A DNA stretch of 64,000 nucleotides from Pseudomonas sp. CROZ-RG-20F-R04-15 (lineage in GTDB: Bacteria; Pseudomonadota; Gammaproteobacteria; Pseudomonadales; Pseudomonadaceae), in contig NZ_JAKNQL010000001.1 in NCBI RefSeq assembly GCF_022662375.1, positions 682,001 through 746,000 of the forward strand, in the 5' to 3' direction. The notes below the pieces were generated by a model. That model had not been told where the DNA came from and ran no database searches. It saw only the letters and a list, made by a program, of their open reading frames with translations. Positions 7,896 to 16,499 of the stretch are shown here, piece after piece; the stretch's first letter is position 1; every line of letters starts with the position of its first letter. The position numbers were made by a program, and so were the translations under genes.

Positions 7896-8674
7896 TGACT
7901 TACACCACCAATGAAATGATGACCGTCGCCGCAGCCCGTCGCTTGAAGAACGGCTCGGTGTGCTTCGTCGGTATCGGCCTGCCGTCGAAAGCCGCCAACC
8001 TCGCGCGCCTGACTTCTTCGCCGGACGTGGTGCTGATCTACGAATCGGGTCCGATTGGCGCCAAGCCGAGCGTGTTGCCACTGTCGATCGGTGACGGCGA
8101 GCTGGCGGAAACCGCTGACACTGTCGTACCGACCGGTGAGATTTTTCGCTATTGGCTGCAGGGCGGGCGCATCGACGTCGGTTTTCTCGGCGCTGCGCAG
8201 GTCGACCGTTTCGGCAACATCAACACCACCGTGGTCGGCGATTACTTCTCGCCGAAAGTCCGTTTGCCGGGTGCCGGTGGTGCGCCGGAGATTGCCGGTT
8301 CGGCGAAAAGCGTATTGATCATCCTTAAACAGTCGGCGCGTTCGTTTGTCGACAAGCTCGATTTCATCACCTCGGTCGGTCACGGCGAGGGCGGCGATTC
8401 GCGCAAACGTCTGGGCCTGCCGGGCGCTGGTCCGGTGGGGATCATCACCGACCTGTGCATCATGGAACCGGAAGCGGGCACCCACGAATTTGTGGTCACC
8501 GCATTGCACCCGGGCGTGACCCGCGAGCAAGTGGTTGCGGCCACCGGTTGGGCGATTCGTTTTGCTGACAGCGTTGAAACCACCGCTGAACCGACCGACG
8601 TCGAACTGACCGCGCTGCGCAATCTCGAAGCGCGCACCGCCGCCGCCCACGGCCAGGCACCGGGAGAAGCATGA
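7895..8674 (+). CDS. pcaJ: 3-oxoadipate CoA-transferase subunit B
   Basis: This 259-residue partner of PcaI begins in a TAATG overlap. It has the LIYESGPIGAKP block near residues 48-59, where the glutamate is the expected CoA-thioester nucleophile of this family, and GAGGAPEIAGSAKSV near 126. Length and sequence match CatJ-type subunits. The end overlaps the pcaF start region (ATGATG). The reaction takes place in the cytoplasm and feeds beta-ketoadipyl-CoA to PcaF. Confidence 0.9.
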   Translation: MTYTTNEMMTVAAARRLKNGSVCFVGIGLPSKAANLARLTSSPDVVLIYESGPIGAKPSVLPLSIGDGELAETADTVVPTGEIFRYWLQGGRIDVGFLGAAQVDRFGNINTTVVGDYFSPKVRLPGAGGAPEIAGSAKSVLIILKQSARSFVDKLDFITSVGHGEGGDSRKRLGLPGAGPVGIITDLCIMEPEAGTHEFVVTALHPGVTREQVVAATGWAIRFADSVETTAEPTDVELTALRNLEARTAAAHGQAPGEA

Positions 8675-9876
8675 TGCGTGACGTTTATATCTGCGACGCG
8701 ATTCGCACGCCGATCGGCCGTTTCGGCGGCGGACTGTCCGCGGTTCGCGCCGATGACCTGGCCGCTGTGCCGATCAAAGCCCTGATGGAGCGCAATCCCT
8801 CGGTGGACTGGAACGCCATCGACGAAGTGTTCCTCGGCTGCGCCAACCAGGCCGGTGAAGACAACCGCAATGTTGCGCGCATGGCACTGCTACTGGCCGG
8901 TCTGCCGGAAAGCGTGCCGGGCGTGACCCTCAATCGTCTTTGCGCCTCGGGCATGGACGCCATCGGCACCGCATTCCGTGCGATTGCCAGTGGCGAGATG
9001 GAGCTGGCGATTGCCGGTGGCGTCGAGTCGATGTCGCGCGCGCCGTTCGTGATGGGCAAGGCTGACGCGGCGTTCTCGCGCAATATGAAGCTGGAAGACA
9101 CCACCATCGGCTGGCGCTTCATCAACCCGTTGATGAAGGCGCAGTACGGCGTCGACGCGATGCCGCAGACCGCCGACAACGTTGCCGACGACTATAAAGT
9201 CTCGCGGGTCGATCAGGACGCGTTTGCCCTGCGCAGTCAGCAACGTACCGCCGCCGCGCAGGCTGCCGGTTACTTCGCCGAAGAAATTGTTGAAGTACGG
9301 ATTGCCCACAAGAAGGGCGAAACCGTGGTCAGCCAGGACGAACATCCGCGCGCCGATACCACGATTGAAGCGTTGACCAAGTTGAAACCGCTCAACGGCC
9401 CAGACAAAACCGTCACCGCCGGCAATGCTTCTGGCGTCAACGACGGTGCCGCCGCGCTGATTCTGGCTTCCGCCGAAGCGGTGAAAAAACACGGTCTGAC
9501 CGCCCGCGCCAAAGTGCTCGGCATGGCCAGCGCCGGAGTCGCACCTCGGGTGATGGGCATCGGCCCGGTGCCAGCGGTACGCAAGTTGATCGAACGCCTC
9601 GGCGTAGCCGTCAGCGATTTCGACGTGATCGAACTCAACGAAGCGTTTGCCAGCCAAGGCCTGGCGGTGCTGCGTGAACTGGGTCTGGCCGATGACGCCG
9701 CGCAGGTCAACCCGAACGGTGGAGCGATTGCCCTCGGCCACCCGTTGGGCATGAGCGGTGCGCGACTGGTGCTGACCGCCCTGCATCAGTTGGAAAAGAC
9801 CGGTGGCAAGAAAGGTCTGGCGACCATGTGCGTCGGTGTCGGCCAAGGTCTGGCCCTGGCCATCGAACGCGTCTGA
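8674..9876 (+). CDS. pcaF: Beta-ketoadipyl-CoA thiolase
   Basis: A 400-residue type II thiolase that splits beta-ketoadipyl-CoA into succinyl-CoA and acetyl-CoA. The acyl-accepting cysteine is Cys90 in NRLCASGMDA. GGAIALGHPLGMSGAR holds the catalytic histidine and CVGVGQG the second cysteine near the end. Two start codons are adjacent (8671 and 8674). I chose the second because the family begins MRDVYICDAIRTP and its spacing to GGGAG is better. It overlaps the pcaJ stop, so pcaIJF is one coupled unit. Confidence 0.95.
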   Translation: MRDVYICDAIRTPIGRFGGGLSAVRADDLAAVPIKALMERNPSVDWNAIDEVFLGCANQAGEDNRNVARMALLLAGLPESVPGVTLNRLCASGMDAIGTAFRAIASGEMELAIAGGVESMSRAPFVMGKADAAFSRNMKLEDTTIGWRFINPLMKAQYGVDAMPQTADNVADDYKVSRVDQDAFALRSQQRTAAAQAAGYFAEEIVEVRIAHKKGETVVSQDEHPRADTTIEALTKLKPLNGPDKTVTAGNASGVNDGAAALILASAEAVKKHGLTARAKVLGMASAGVAPRVMGIGPVPAVRKLIERLGVAVSDFDVIELNEAFASQGLAVLRELGLADDAAQVNPNGGAIALGHPLGMSGARLVLTALHQLEKTGGKKGLATMCVGVGQGLALAIERV

Positions 9877-9912
9877 CGCAAGCCGTGACGAAAAAGAACA
9901 GAGGAAAGCGAC

Positions 9913-10617
9913 ATGTCTGACAAGCCTGGTTACCGTCGTCCGCAGGAAGGCACTCAGCCTGAATACCTGCACCCGACCTATCAATCCACCAACCTGCGCT
10001 CGCCGTCGAAGCCGTTGGTGTTTCTGCCGCATTCGCTGTCGGAAATCACCGGGCCGACCATCGGCGCCGAACGTGTGGGCGACACCGATAACGATTTGAC
10101 TGCGCAACACAGCGGCGAGCCACAGGGCGAACGCATCATCATTCACGGCCGTGTACTCGATGAAAACGGTCTGCCAGTGCCGGGGATTCTCGTGGAAATC
10201 TGGCAGGCCAACGCCGCCGGCCGCTACAACCACAAGCGCGACCTGCACGACGCGCCGCTGGACCCGAACTTCACCGGCACCGGCCGCACCGTCACCGATG
10301 CTGACGGCTGGTATCAGTTCCAGACCATCAAGCCCGGCGCCTACCCGTGGGGCAACCACCACAACGCCTGGCGTCCGGCGCACATCCACTTTTCGCTGTT
10401 TGGGCCGAGCATTCTTACCCGCCTGGTCACACAAATGTATTTCCCGGGCGACCCGCTGCTAGCGTACGACCCGATCTACAACTGTGTGCCGGACACTTCG
10501 GCCAAGGAACGCCTGATCGCCAGTTTCGATCTGGAAAAAACCATTCCGTCCTACGCCCTCGGTTATCGTTGGGACATCGTGCTGCGCGGGCGTGAAGCCA
10601 CGCCGATGGAGAAATAA
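9913..10617 (+). CDS. pcaH: Protocatechuate 3,4-dioxygenase beta subunit
   Basis: The 234-residue iron-bearing subunit of the intradiol dioxygenase that opens protocatechuate to beta-carboxymuconate. The four Fe(III) ligands are visible as Tyr105 (AAGRYNH), Tyr144 (PGAYPWG), His157 and His159 (PAHIHFS). The spacing agrees exactly with the known enzyme. The start follows AGAGGAAAGC. The gene sits 36 bp after pcaF and one base before pcaG, so it is read within the pca operon rather than from its own distant locus. Confidence 0.97.
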   Translation: MSDKPGYRRPQEGTQPEYLHPTYQSTNLRSPSKPLVFLPHSLSEITGPTIGAERVGDTDNDLTAQHSGEPQGERIIIHGRVLDENGLPVPGILVEIWQANAAGRYNHKRDLHDAPLDPNFTGTGRTVTDADGWYQFQTIKPGAYPWGNHHNAWRPAHIHFSLFGPSILTRLVTQMYFPGDPLLAYDPIYNCVPDTSAKERLIASFDLEKTIPSYALGYRWDIVLRGREATPMEK

Positions 10618-10618
10618 G

Positions 10619-11185
10619 ATGACGCTGACTGCGACCACGTCCCACACCGTCGGGCCGTATTACCACATCGGCCTGACCTGGCTGAACCGCGAAAACCTTA
10701 CCGTCGAGCAAACCCTCGGCGAGCGCGTGGCGATCACCGGGCAGGTGGTGGACGGCAATGGTGATGTCGTCAACGACGCCATGCTCGAAGTCTGGCAGGC
10801 GAATGCTGCCGGCAAGTACGACCACCCGGAAGACGAGCAGAACAAACCGCTCGACCCTAATTTTGAAGGCTTTGGCCGGGTGCCGGTGGATGCTGAAGGG
10901 CGCTTCCGTTTCACCACGATCAAACCGGGCACGGTTGAAGGGCTGAAGGGCTCGACTCAGGCACCGCATCTGGTGGTGCTGGTGTTTGCCCGTGGCTTGG
11001 TCAAGCATTTGCTGACGCGGATCTACTTTGAAGGTGAGCCGGCGAACGTCGATGATCCGTTGCTTGAGTGCGTGCCGGCTGAGCGTCGTGCCACCTTGCT
11101 GGCGAAGAAGGACGCATCGGGTGTTTACCAGTGGAATGTGATTCTGCAGGGCACCGATGCCGAGACGGTGTTCTTCGATTATTGA
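10619..11185 (+). CDS. pcaG: Protocatechuate 3,4-dioxygenase alpha subunit
   Basis: The 188-residue alpha subunit shares the LEVWQANAAGKYDHPED fold segment with PcaH but lacks the paired histidine iron ligands (PHLVVLVFARG instead of AHIHFS), as expected. It forms the alpha/beta protomer with PcaH. The start at 10619 lies one base after the pcaH stop and gives the family start MTLTATTSHTVGPYYHIGL. It is the last gene before a REPIN that separates it from pcaT. Confidence 0.96.
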   Translation: MTLTATTSHTVGPYYHIGLTWLNRENLTVEQTLGERVAITGQVVDGNGDVVNDAMLEVWQANAAGKYDHPEDEQNKPLDPNFEGFGRVPVDAEGRFRFTTIKPGTVEGLKGSTQAPHLVVLVFARGLVKHLLTRIYFEGEPANVDDPLLECVPAERRATLLAKKDASGVYQWNVILQGTDAETVFFDY

Positions 11186-11199
11186 TAGATCACCACCAT

Positions 11200-11297
11200 C
11201 CCCTGTGGGAGCGAGCCTGCTCGCGAAAGCGGTGGGTCAGCCAACATAAATGTCGTCTGACACTCCCTCTTCGCGAGCAGGCTCGCTCCCACAGGGG
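11200..11297. repeat. REPIN 1 (outward GTGGGAG form, G-type arms)
   Basis: CCCCTGTGGGAGCGAGCCTG at the left and its exact inverse at the right, with a roughly 40-bp dyad spacer. It divides the pca operon between pcaG and pcaT. Confidence 0.9.
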
Positions 11298-11381
11298 AGA
11301 ACTGTGTTGCAGATGGAACTGTGGAACGGGACTGTTGCAAAGTATGTCTAGACTCTCACTGTCCCTATCGAGTGAAAAACA

Positions 11382-12677
11382 ATGACAACCACCACCTCCC
11401 ATTACACCGGTGAAGAGCGCAGCAAGCGCATCTTTGCCATTGTCGGCGCCTCGTCCGGCAACCTCGTCGAATGGTTCGACTTCTACGTCTACGCCTTTTG
11501 CGCGATCTATTTCGCCCCGGCGTTTTTCCCCTCCGACAACCCCACGGTGCAACTGGTCAACACGGCTGGCGTGTTCGCTGCCGGCTTCCTGATGCGTCCG
11601 ATCGGTGGCTGGATTTTCGGTCGGGTTGCCGATAAGCACGGGCGCAAGAACTCGATGCTCATCTCGATTCTGATGATGTGCTTCGGTTCGTTGCTGATCG
11701 CCTGTCTGCCGACTTACAAGGACATCGGCGTCTGGGCGCCGGTCCTGCTGTTGTTTGCACGCTTGCTGCAAGGCCTGTCGGTCGGCGGCGAGTACGGCAC
11801 CACCGCCACGTACATGAGCGAAGTTGCCCTCAAGGGCCAGCGCGGATTTTTCGCCTCGTTCCAGTACGTGACGCTGATCGGCGGGCAACTGCTGGCGGTG
11901 TCGCTGGTGGTGATCCTGCAGCAGTTCCTAACCGAAGACGATCTGCGTGCCTACGGCTGGCGGATTCCGTTTGTGGTCGGTGCGGTAGCGGCGCTGATTT
12001 CGCTATTCCTGCGTCGCAGCCTGAAAGAAACCACCAACAAGGAAACCCGCGCACACAAAGACGCCGGCAGCATCGCCGCGCTGTTCCGCGATCACAAAGC
12101 CGCGTTCATCACCGTGCTCGGTTACACCGCCGGTGGTTCGTTGATTTTCTACACCTTCACCACCTACATGCAGAAGTACCTGGTGAACACCGCCGGCATG
12201 CACGCCAAGACCGCCAGCTACATCATGACCGGCGCGCTGTTCCTGTATATGTGCATGCAGCCGCTGTTTGGCATGCTCGCCGACAAGATCGGCCGACGTA
12301 ACTCGATGCTCTGGTTCGGCGCGCTCGGTACGCTGTTCACCGTGCCGATTCTGTTGAGCCTGAAAAGCGTCAGCAGCCCGTTCCTCGCGTTTGTGCTGAT
12401 CACCGTGGCGCTGGCGATTGTCAGCTTCTACACCTCGATCAGTGGCCTGGTGAAGGCCGAAATGTTCCCGCCGGAAGTCCGCGCCCTCGGTGTCGGTCTG
12501 GCCTATGCGGTGGCGAACGCGATCTTCGGCGGTTCGGCGGAATTCGTCGCGCTGAGCCTGAAAAACATCGGCATGGAAAACTCCTTCTACTGGTACGTGA
12601 CGGCCATGATGGCGATCGCCTTCCTGTTCAGCCTGCGCCTGCCGAAACAGGCGGCGTACTTGCACCACGATCTCTAA
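11382..12677 (+). CDS. pcaT: Dicarboxylate (beta-ketoadipate/2-oxoglutarate) MFS permease
   Basis: A 431-residue 12-helix permease of the metabolite:H+ symporter (KgtP/ProP) group. It has WFDFYVYAF in helix 1, [13 protein letters not shown] after helix 2 and [11 protein letters not shown] in helix 4. PcaT carries beta-ketoadipate and related acids across the inner membrane in the pca cluster. It follows pcaG after a REPIN and precedes pcaB by 46 bp. The name depends on context; the sequence alone would support only a 2-oxoglutarate permease-like protein. Confidence 0.88.
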   Translation: MTTTTSHYTGEERSKRIFAIVGASSGNLVEWFDFYVYAFCAIYFAPAFFPSDNPTVQLVNTAGVFAAGFLMRPIGGWIFGRVADKHGRKNSMLISILMMCFGSLLIACLPTYKDIGVWAPVLLLFARLLQGLSVGGEYGTTATYMSEVALKGQRGFFASFQYVTLIGGQLLAVSLVVILQQFLTEDDLRAYGWRIPFVVGAVAALISLFLRRSLKETTNKETRAHKDAGSIAALFRDHKAAFITVLGYTAGGSLIFYTFTTYMQKYLVNTAGMHAKTASYIMTGALFLYMCMQPLFGMLADKIGRRNSMLWFGALGTLFTVPILLSLKSVSSPFLAFVLITVALAIVSFYTSISGLVKAEMFPPEVRALGVGLAYAVANAIFGGSAEFVALSLKNIGMENSFYWYVTAMMAIAFLFSLRLPKQAAYLHHDL

Positions 12678-12685
12678 CCCGAAGC

Positions 12686-12708
12686 GCGCGGGCCGCCATG
12701 GCCCGCGC
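12686..12708 (+). other. Stable hairpin between pcaT and pcaB
   Basis: GCGCGGGCC and GGCCCGCGC form a perfect 9-bp stem with a 5-base loop and no T tract. It is more likely an mRNA-stability or processing element than a terminator. Confidence 0.6.
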
Positions 12709-12723
12709 CGGCAAGGACTGTTT

Positions 12724-14088
12724 ATGACTCAGCGACCGGGCAATCAATTGTTCGATGCCTATTTCACTGCCCGCGATATGCGTGAAGTGTTTTGCGATCA
12801 GGGCCGCGTGCAGGCCATGCTCAATTTTGAAGCGGCGCTGGCCCGGGCCGAGGCGCGGGTTGGTTTGATTCCTTCCTCTGCGGTGGCACCGATTGCGACG
12901 GCTTGCAGTGCCGGTCTGTATGACTTTGCGGCGCTGGGCGAGGCGATTGCCACGGCCGGCAATTCGGCGATTCCTCTGGTCAAGGCGTTGGGTAAACAGA
13001 TTGCTGCGACCGATGCGCAAGCTGAGCGTTATGTGCATTTGGGCGCGACCAGTCAGGACGTGATGGATTCCGGGCTGGTGCTGCAATTGCGGCAGGCGCT
13101 GGCGTTGATCGAGGACAATCTGACGCAACTGGCTGACTCTCTTGCTGTTCAAGCACAACGTCATGCTGCAACGCCGCTGGCCGGACGCACTTGGCTGCAA
13201 CACGCGACACCAGTGACCCTGGGCATGAAAATCGCCGGATGGCTGGGCGCTGTCACTCGTAGCCGCCAACGTCTGCGCGAACTCAAGCCGCGTCTGCTGG
13301 TGCTGCAGTTCGGCGGTGCCTCCGGGACCCTCGCCGCGTTGGGCGAACAGGCCTTGCCGATTGCCCAAGCGTTGGCCGAAGAACTGCAACTGACCTTGCC
13401 CGAGCAACCGTGGCACACCCAGCGTGATCGCGTGGTCGAGTTCGGTGCGGTGCTCGGTTTGATCGCCGGCAGCCTCGGCAAATTCGGTCGCGACATCAGC
13501 CTGTTGATGCAGACCGAAGCCGCCGAAGTGTTTGAGCCATCGGCGCCGGGCAAGGGCGGTTCGTCGACCATGCCGCACAAACGCAATCCGGTCGGCGCGG
13601 CAGTGTTGATCGGCGCCGCGACGCGGGTGCCGGGTCTGGTCTCGACGCTGTTCAGCGCGATGCCGCAGGAGCACGAACGCAGTCTGGGTCTGTGGCATGC
13701 CGAATGGGAAACCCTGCCGGAAATCTGCTGCCTGGTTTCGGGTTCGCTGCAACAGGCGCGCTTGTTGGCCGACGGTCTGGAAGTCGACGCCGCACGCATG
13801 GCCCGCAACCTGGAACTGACTCAGGGGCTGGTGCTGGCTGAAGCCGTCAGCATCGTCCTCGCGCAACGGGTCGGCCGTGACACCGCGCATCACTTGCTCG
13901 AACAATGCTGCAAACGCGCGGTGGCCGAGCAGCGCCATTTGCGCGCCGTACTGGGTGACGAACCCAGGGTCACCACCGAGTTGAGCAGCGCCGAACTCGA
14001 TCATCTTTTGAACCCCGCCCATTACCTCGGTCAGGCGAAAACCTGGGTCGAGCGCGCGGTGGCCGAACACAACGCATTGTCTGACTGA
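12724..14088 (+). CDS. pcaB: 3-carboxy-cis,cis-muconate cycloisomerase
   Basis: A 454-residue member of the fumarase/aspartase superfamily that lactonises beta-carboxymuconate to gamma-carboxymuconolactone. The superfamily signature GSSTMPHKRNP lies at residues 279-289, with GATSQDVMDS near residue 103. Start is supported by AAGGA nine bases before. It is followed 12 bp later by pcaD. Length is normal for Pseudomonas PcaB. Confidence 0.96.
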   Translation: MTQRPGNQLFDAYFTARDMREVFCDQGRVQAMLNFEAALARAEARVGLIPSSAVAPIATACSAGLYDFAALGEAIATAGNSAIPLVKALGKQIAATDAQAERYVHLGATSQDVMDSGLVLQLRQALALIEDNLTQLADSLAVQAQRHAATPLAGRTWLQHATPVTLGMKIAGWLGAVTRSRQRLRELKPRLLVLQFGGASGTLAALGEQALPIAQALAEELQLTLPEQPWHTQRDRVVEFGAVLGLIAGSLGKFGRDISLLMQTEAAEVFEPSAPGKGGSSTMPHKRNPVGAAVLIGAATRVPGLVSTLFSAMPQEHERSLGLWHAEWETLPEICCLVSGSLQQARLLADGLEVDAARMARNLELTQGLVLAEAVSIVLAQRVGRDTAHHLLEQCCKRAVAEQRHLRAVLGDEPRVTTELSSAELDHLLNPAHYLGQAKTWVERAVAEHNALSD

Positions 14089-14100
14089 AAGGAGAGGGCT

Positions 14101-14889
14101 GTGGCTTTCGTTCAACTCGCCGATGGCGAACTGCACTATGAAATAGAGGGCCCGGTCGATGCGCCGGTGCTGGTGCTGTCCAACTCATTGGGCACTGATC
14201 TGCACATGTGGGATGCGCAGATGCCGGCATTTACCGAACATTTTCGGGTGCTGCGTTTTGACACCCGTGGTCACGGCCAATCGCTGGTGACGCCGGGGCC
14301 GTACAGCATCGAGCAGCTCGGTCATGACGTGCTCGGTTTACTGGATGCACTGCACATCGAGCGCGCGCATTTCTGTGGACTCTCGATGGGCGGACTGATC
14401 GGCCAGTGGCTGGGGATCAACGCCGGTCATCGTCTGTACAAGCTGATCGTCTGCAACACGGCGGCAAAAATCGGCGATCCGTCGGTGTGGAATCCACGCA
14501 TCGACACCGTCCTGCGCGATGGTGCGGCGGCGATGGTTGCGCTGCGAGATGCATCGATTGCCCGTTGGTTTACCCCGGACTTTTCGGCGGCGCATCCGGC
14601 GGCGGCCAAGCAGATTACTGACATGCTTGCGGCCACTTCGCCTGAGGGTTATGCGGCCAACTGCGCGGCGGTGCGTGATGCCGATTTCCGCGAGCAACTG
14701 GCTTCGATCACCGTGCCGTTGCTGGTGATTGCCGGCACCGAAGATGCGGTGACGCCGCCGGCCGGTGGGCATTTCATTCAGGAGCATGTACGCGGTGCCG
14801 AGTACGCCGAGTTCTATGCGGCGCATCTGTCCAACGTGCAGGCTGGCGCGGATTTCAGTGATCGTGTTCTGGCGTTTCTGAACGCTTGA
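14101..14889 (+). CDS. pcaD: 3-oxoadipate enol-lactone hydrolase
   Basis: A 262-residue alpha/beta hydrolase that opens beta-ketoadipate enol-lactone. The catalytic triad is visible as Ser95 (GLSMGG), Asp215 (GTEDAVTP) and His242 (AHLSN), and the oxyanion region is LSNSLGTD. The start is a GTG preceded by GGAGAGGGCT. It is separate from pcaC rather than fused, as in Pseudomonas. Confidence 0.96.
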   Translation: MAFVQLADGELHYEIEGPVDAPVLVLSNSLGTDLHMWDAQMPAFTEHFRVLRFDTRGHGQSLVTPGPYSIEQLGHDVLGLLDALHIERAHFCGLSMGGLIGQWLGINAGHRLYKLIVCNTAAKIGDPSVWNPRIDTVLRDGAAAMVALRDASIARWFTPDFSAAHPAAAKQITDMLAATSPEGYAANCAAVRDADFREQLASITVPLLVIAGTEDAVTPPAGGHFIQEHVRGAEYAEFYAAHLSNVQAGADFSDRVLAFLNA

Positions 14890-14902
14890 TAAGGGGACTT
14901 TC

Positions 14903-15295
14903 GTGGACGAGAAACAACGTTACGACGAGGGCATGCAAGTGCGCCGCGCGGTGCTCGGTGATGCGCATGTCGATCGCAGCCTGACCACGCTGACCGAGTT
15001 CAACTCGGAGTTTCAGGAGATGATCACCCGGCATGCTTGGGGCGATATCTGGACGCGTCCGGGCTTGCCTCGGCACACGCGAAGTCTGATCACTATCGCC
15101 ATGTTGATCGGCATGAACCGCGAGGGTGAGCTGAAACTGCATTTGCGTGCGGCGGCCAATAATGGTGTGAGCCGGGGCGAGATCAAGGAAGTGATCATGC
15201 AGAGTGCGATTTATTGCGGGATCCCGGCGGCGAATGCGACGTTTCATCTGGCCGAGTCGGTTTGGGATGAGCTAGGAGTCGAATCCCGGGATTGA
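14903..15295 (+). CDS. pcaC: 4-carboxymuconolactone decarboxylase
   Basis: A 130-residue AhpD-like-fold enzyme that decarboxylates gamma-carboxymuconolactone to the enol-lactone used by PcaD. Family segments include WGDIWTRPGLPRHTRSL and LHLRAAANNGVSR, and the length is normal. Start is a GTG 13 bp after pcaD, with GGGG upstream. It is the last gene of the cluster; a REPIN follows at once. Confidence 0.96.
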   Translation: MDEKQRYDEGMQVRRAVLGDAHVDRSLTTLTEFNSEFQEMITRHAWGDIWTRPGLPRHTRSLITIAMLIGMNREGELKLHLRAAANNGVSRGEIKEVIMQSAIYCGIPAANATFHLAESVWDELGVESRD

Positions 15296-15312
15296 TGGCG
15301 CCAGAAATTACG

Positions 15313-15380
15313 CCTTCGCGAGCAAGCTCGCTCCCACAGGGAAATGCATTCCAATGTGGGAGCGAGCTTGCTCGCGAAGG
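15313..15380. repeat. REPIN 2 (inward TTCGCGAG form, A-type arms)
   Basis: CCTTCGCGAGCAAGCTCGCT and its inverse flank a short spacer with the word AATGCATTCC. It lies between the convergent pcaC and methyltransferase genes. Confidence 0.9.
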
Positions 15381-15418
15381 GGGGCAGACGCCGTTGCGCA
15401 TCAATCAGCACAACTCAT

Positions 15419-16222
15419 TCAAACCGTGGCAACGATGAATATCCGCTTGAACGCAAACAACGTATGCCCATTCGCCTCCTGCGGATACTGCGCATGCACG
15501 CGCATCAGATAGCGATAGATAAACCGCGCCTGCTCCGCTGAATCCAGCGCCTGCATCACCGGCCGCAGCGCCGAGACCTTCACCCAGTCATAAATCGGCG
15601 ATTTGCCGTCGACCACCTGCAACTGCTCGGTTTCCCAGATATCCAGCGACGTGGTCATGGGCGCGAGCAAGCGGTAGTAATCTTCGAGTGACAACAACGG
15701 CCGCGCCGCCATGCGCTGGCGCAGTTGCGCTGTGCCCAATGGCGCACCGCCGGGGCCGCCGTCTTCGAGGGTGTCGAGCATCAGCCGATACCACAACGCA
15801 TCGCGCCAGTCGGGCATGTGCGCCGCCAGGCAACCGCCCGGGTTGAGCTGGCCGAGCAGGCGCGGCAACAGCGTTTCATGGCCGTCGATAAAGTGCAGTA
15901 CGGCGGCGGCGAACAGCAAATCTGCCGAATGCTCAGGTTGCCAGTCGAGCAGGTCGCACTGTTTCCACAAGGCCTTGATCGGCAGGCACCGCGCTTCTTC
16001 AAGCATCTGCGCGGAGCTGTCGATTCCTTGCAACTGCGCGCGCGGCCAGCGTTTGGCCAACAACTGCGTGGCAATGCCGGTGCCGCAGCCGAGGTCGTAA
16101 ATGCGTTGAGGGTTTTGTAATTCGACGCGCTCGAGCAATTCATTGACCGGCCGTTGCCTGAGACGGCAAAACTGCTGGTACGCCTTGGCGTCCCAGTCGG
16201 GCGTTGCGAGACGAGAGATCAT
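15419..16222 (-). CDS. Trans-aconitate-methyltransferase-like SAM methyltransferase
   Basis: This 267-residue protein has SAM motif I (IYDLGCGTGIATQLL, near residue 42), an acidic loop (GIDSSAQML) and the family segments AAVLHFIDGHETLLPRLLGQL and HMPDWRD. It resembles Tam but diverges from the second copy at 62773. The start MISRLATPDW at 16222 has GGAGG ten bases upstream; a 14-residue extension is possible. It is convergent with pcaC and not obviously part of aromatic catabolism. The substrate may be trans-aconitate or another carboxylate. Confidence 0.82.
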   Translation of the reverse strand: MISRLATPDWDAKAYQQFCRLRQRPVNELLERVELQNPQRIYDLGCGTGIATQLLAKRWPRAQLQGIDSSAQMLEEARCLPIKALWKQCDLLDWQPEHSADLLFAAAVLHFIDGHETLLPRLLGQLNPGGCLAAHMPDWRDALWYRLMLDTLEDGGPGGAPLGTAQLRQRMAARPLLSLEDYYRLLAPMTTSLDIWETEQLQVVDGKSPIYDWVKVSALRPVMQALDSAEQARFIYRYLMRVHAQYPQEANGHTLFAFKRIFIVATV

Positions 16223-16395
16223 TGAGGTGGTCCTCCGGTGATCGTTGGTGTCTTCCGATGACAACCTGGCGCCCAGCTTGAGGACCGACTACGACGACGG
16301 AAGCGCAAAGGTGAAGCACCTGAGTCCTTCAGGTTTTGTCACTTTACCTGCCGCCCGACGAAGTGCCATTTCTCCCGACAAGTGGCACAAATCTC

Positions 16396-16486
16396 CTGTA
16401 GGAGTGAGCCTGCTCGCGATAGCGGTTTATCAGTGACATTTAAAGTGACTGACACACCGCTATCGCGAGCAGGCTCACTCCTACAG
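16396..16486. repeat. REPIN 3 (outward form, CTGTAGGAGTGAG variant)
   Basis: CTGTAGGAGTGAGCCTGCTC and its exact inverse enclose a spacer that is itself a dyad. Both arms carry the same departures from the common sequence (TAGGAGTGAG for TGGGAGCGAG, and CGCGATAGCG for CGCGAAAGCG). Confidence 0.9.
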
Positions 16487-16499
16487 TTTTAAAGCGGTG

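Noticed and set aside
8890-10434. 514-codon minus-strand frame across pcaF and pcaH
   Set aside because: Antisense shadow spanning two well-supported genes and their gap. Composition is typical of shadows.
12628-14136. 502-codon minus-strand frame opposite pcaB
   Set aside because: Antisense of pcaB, with no recognisable domain.
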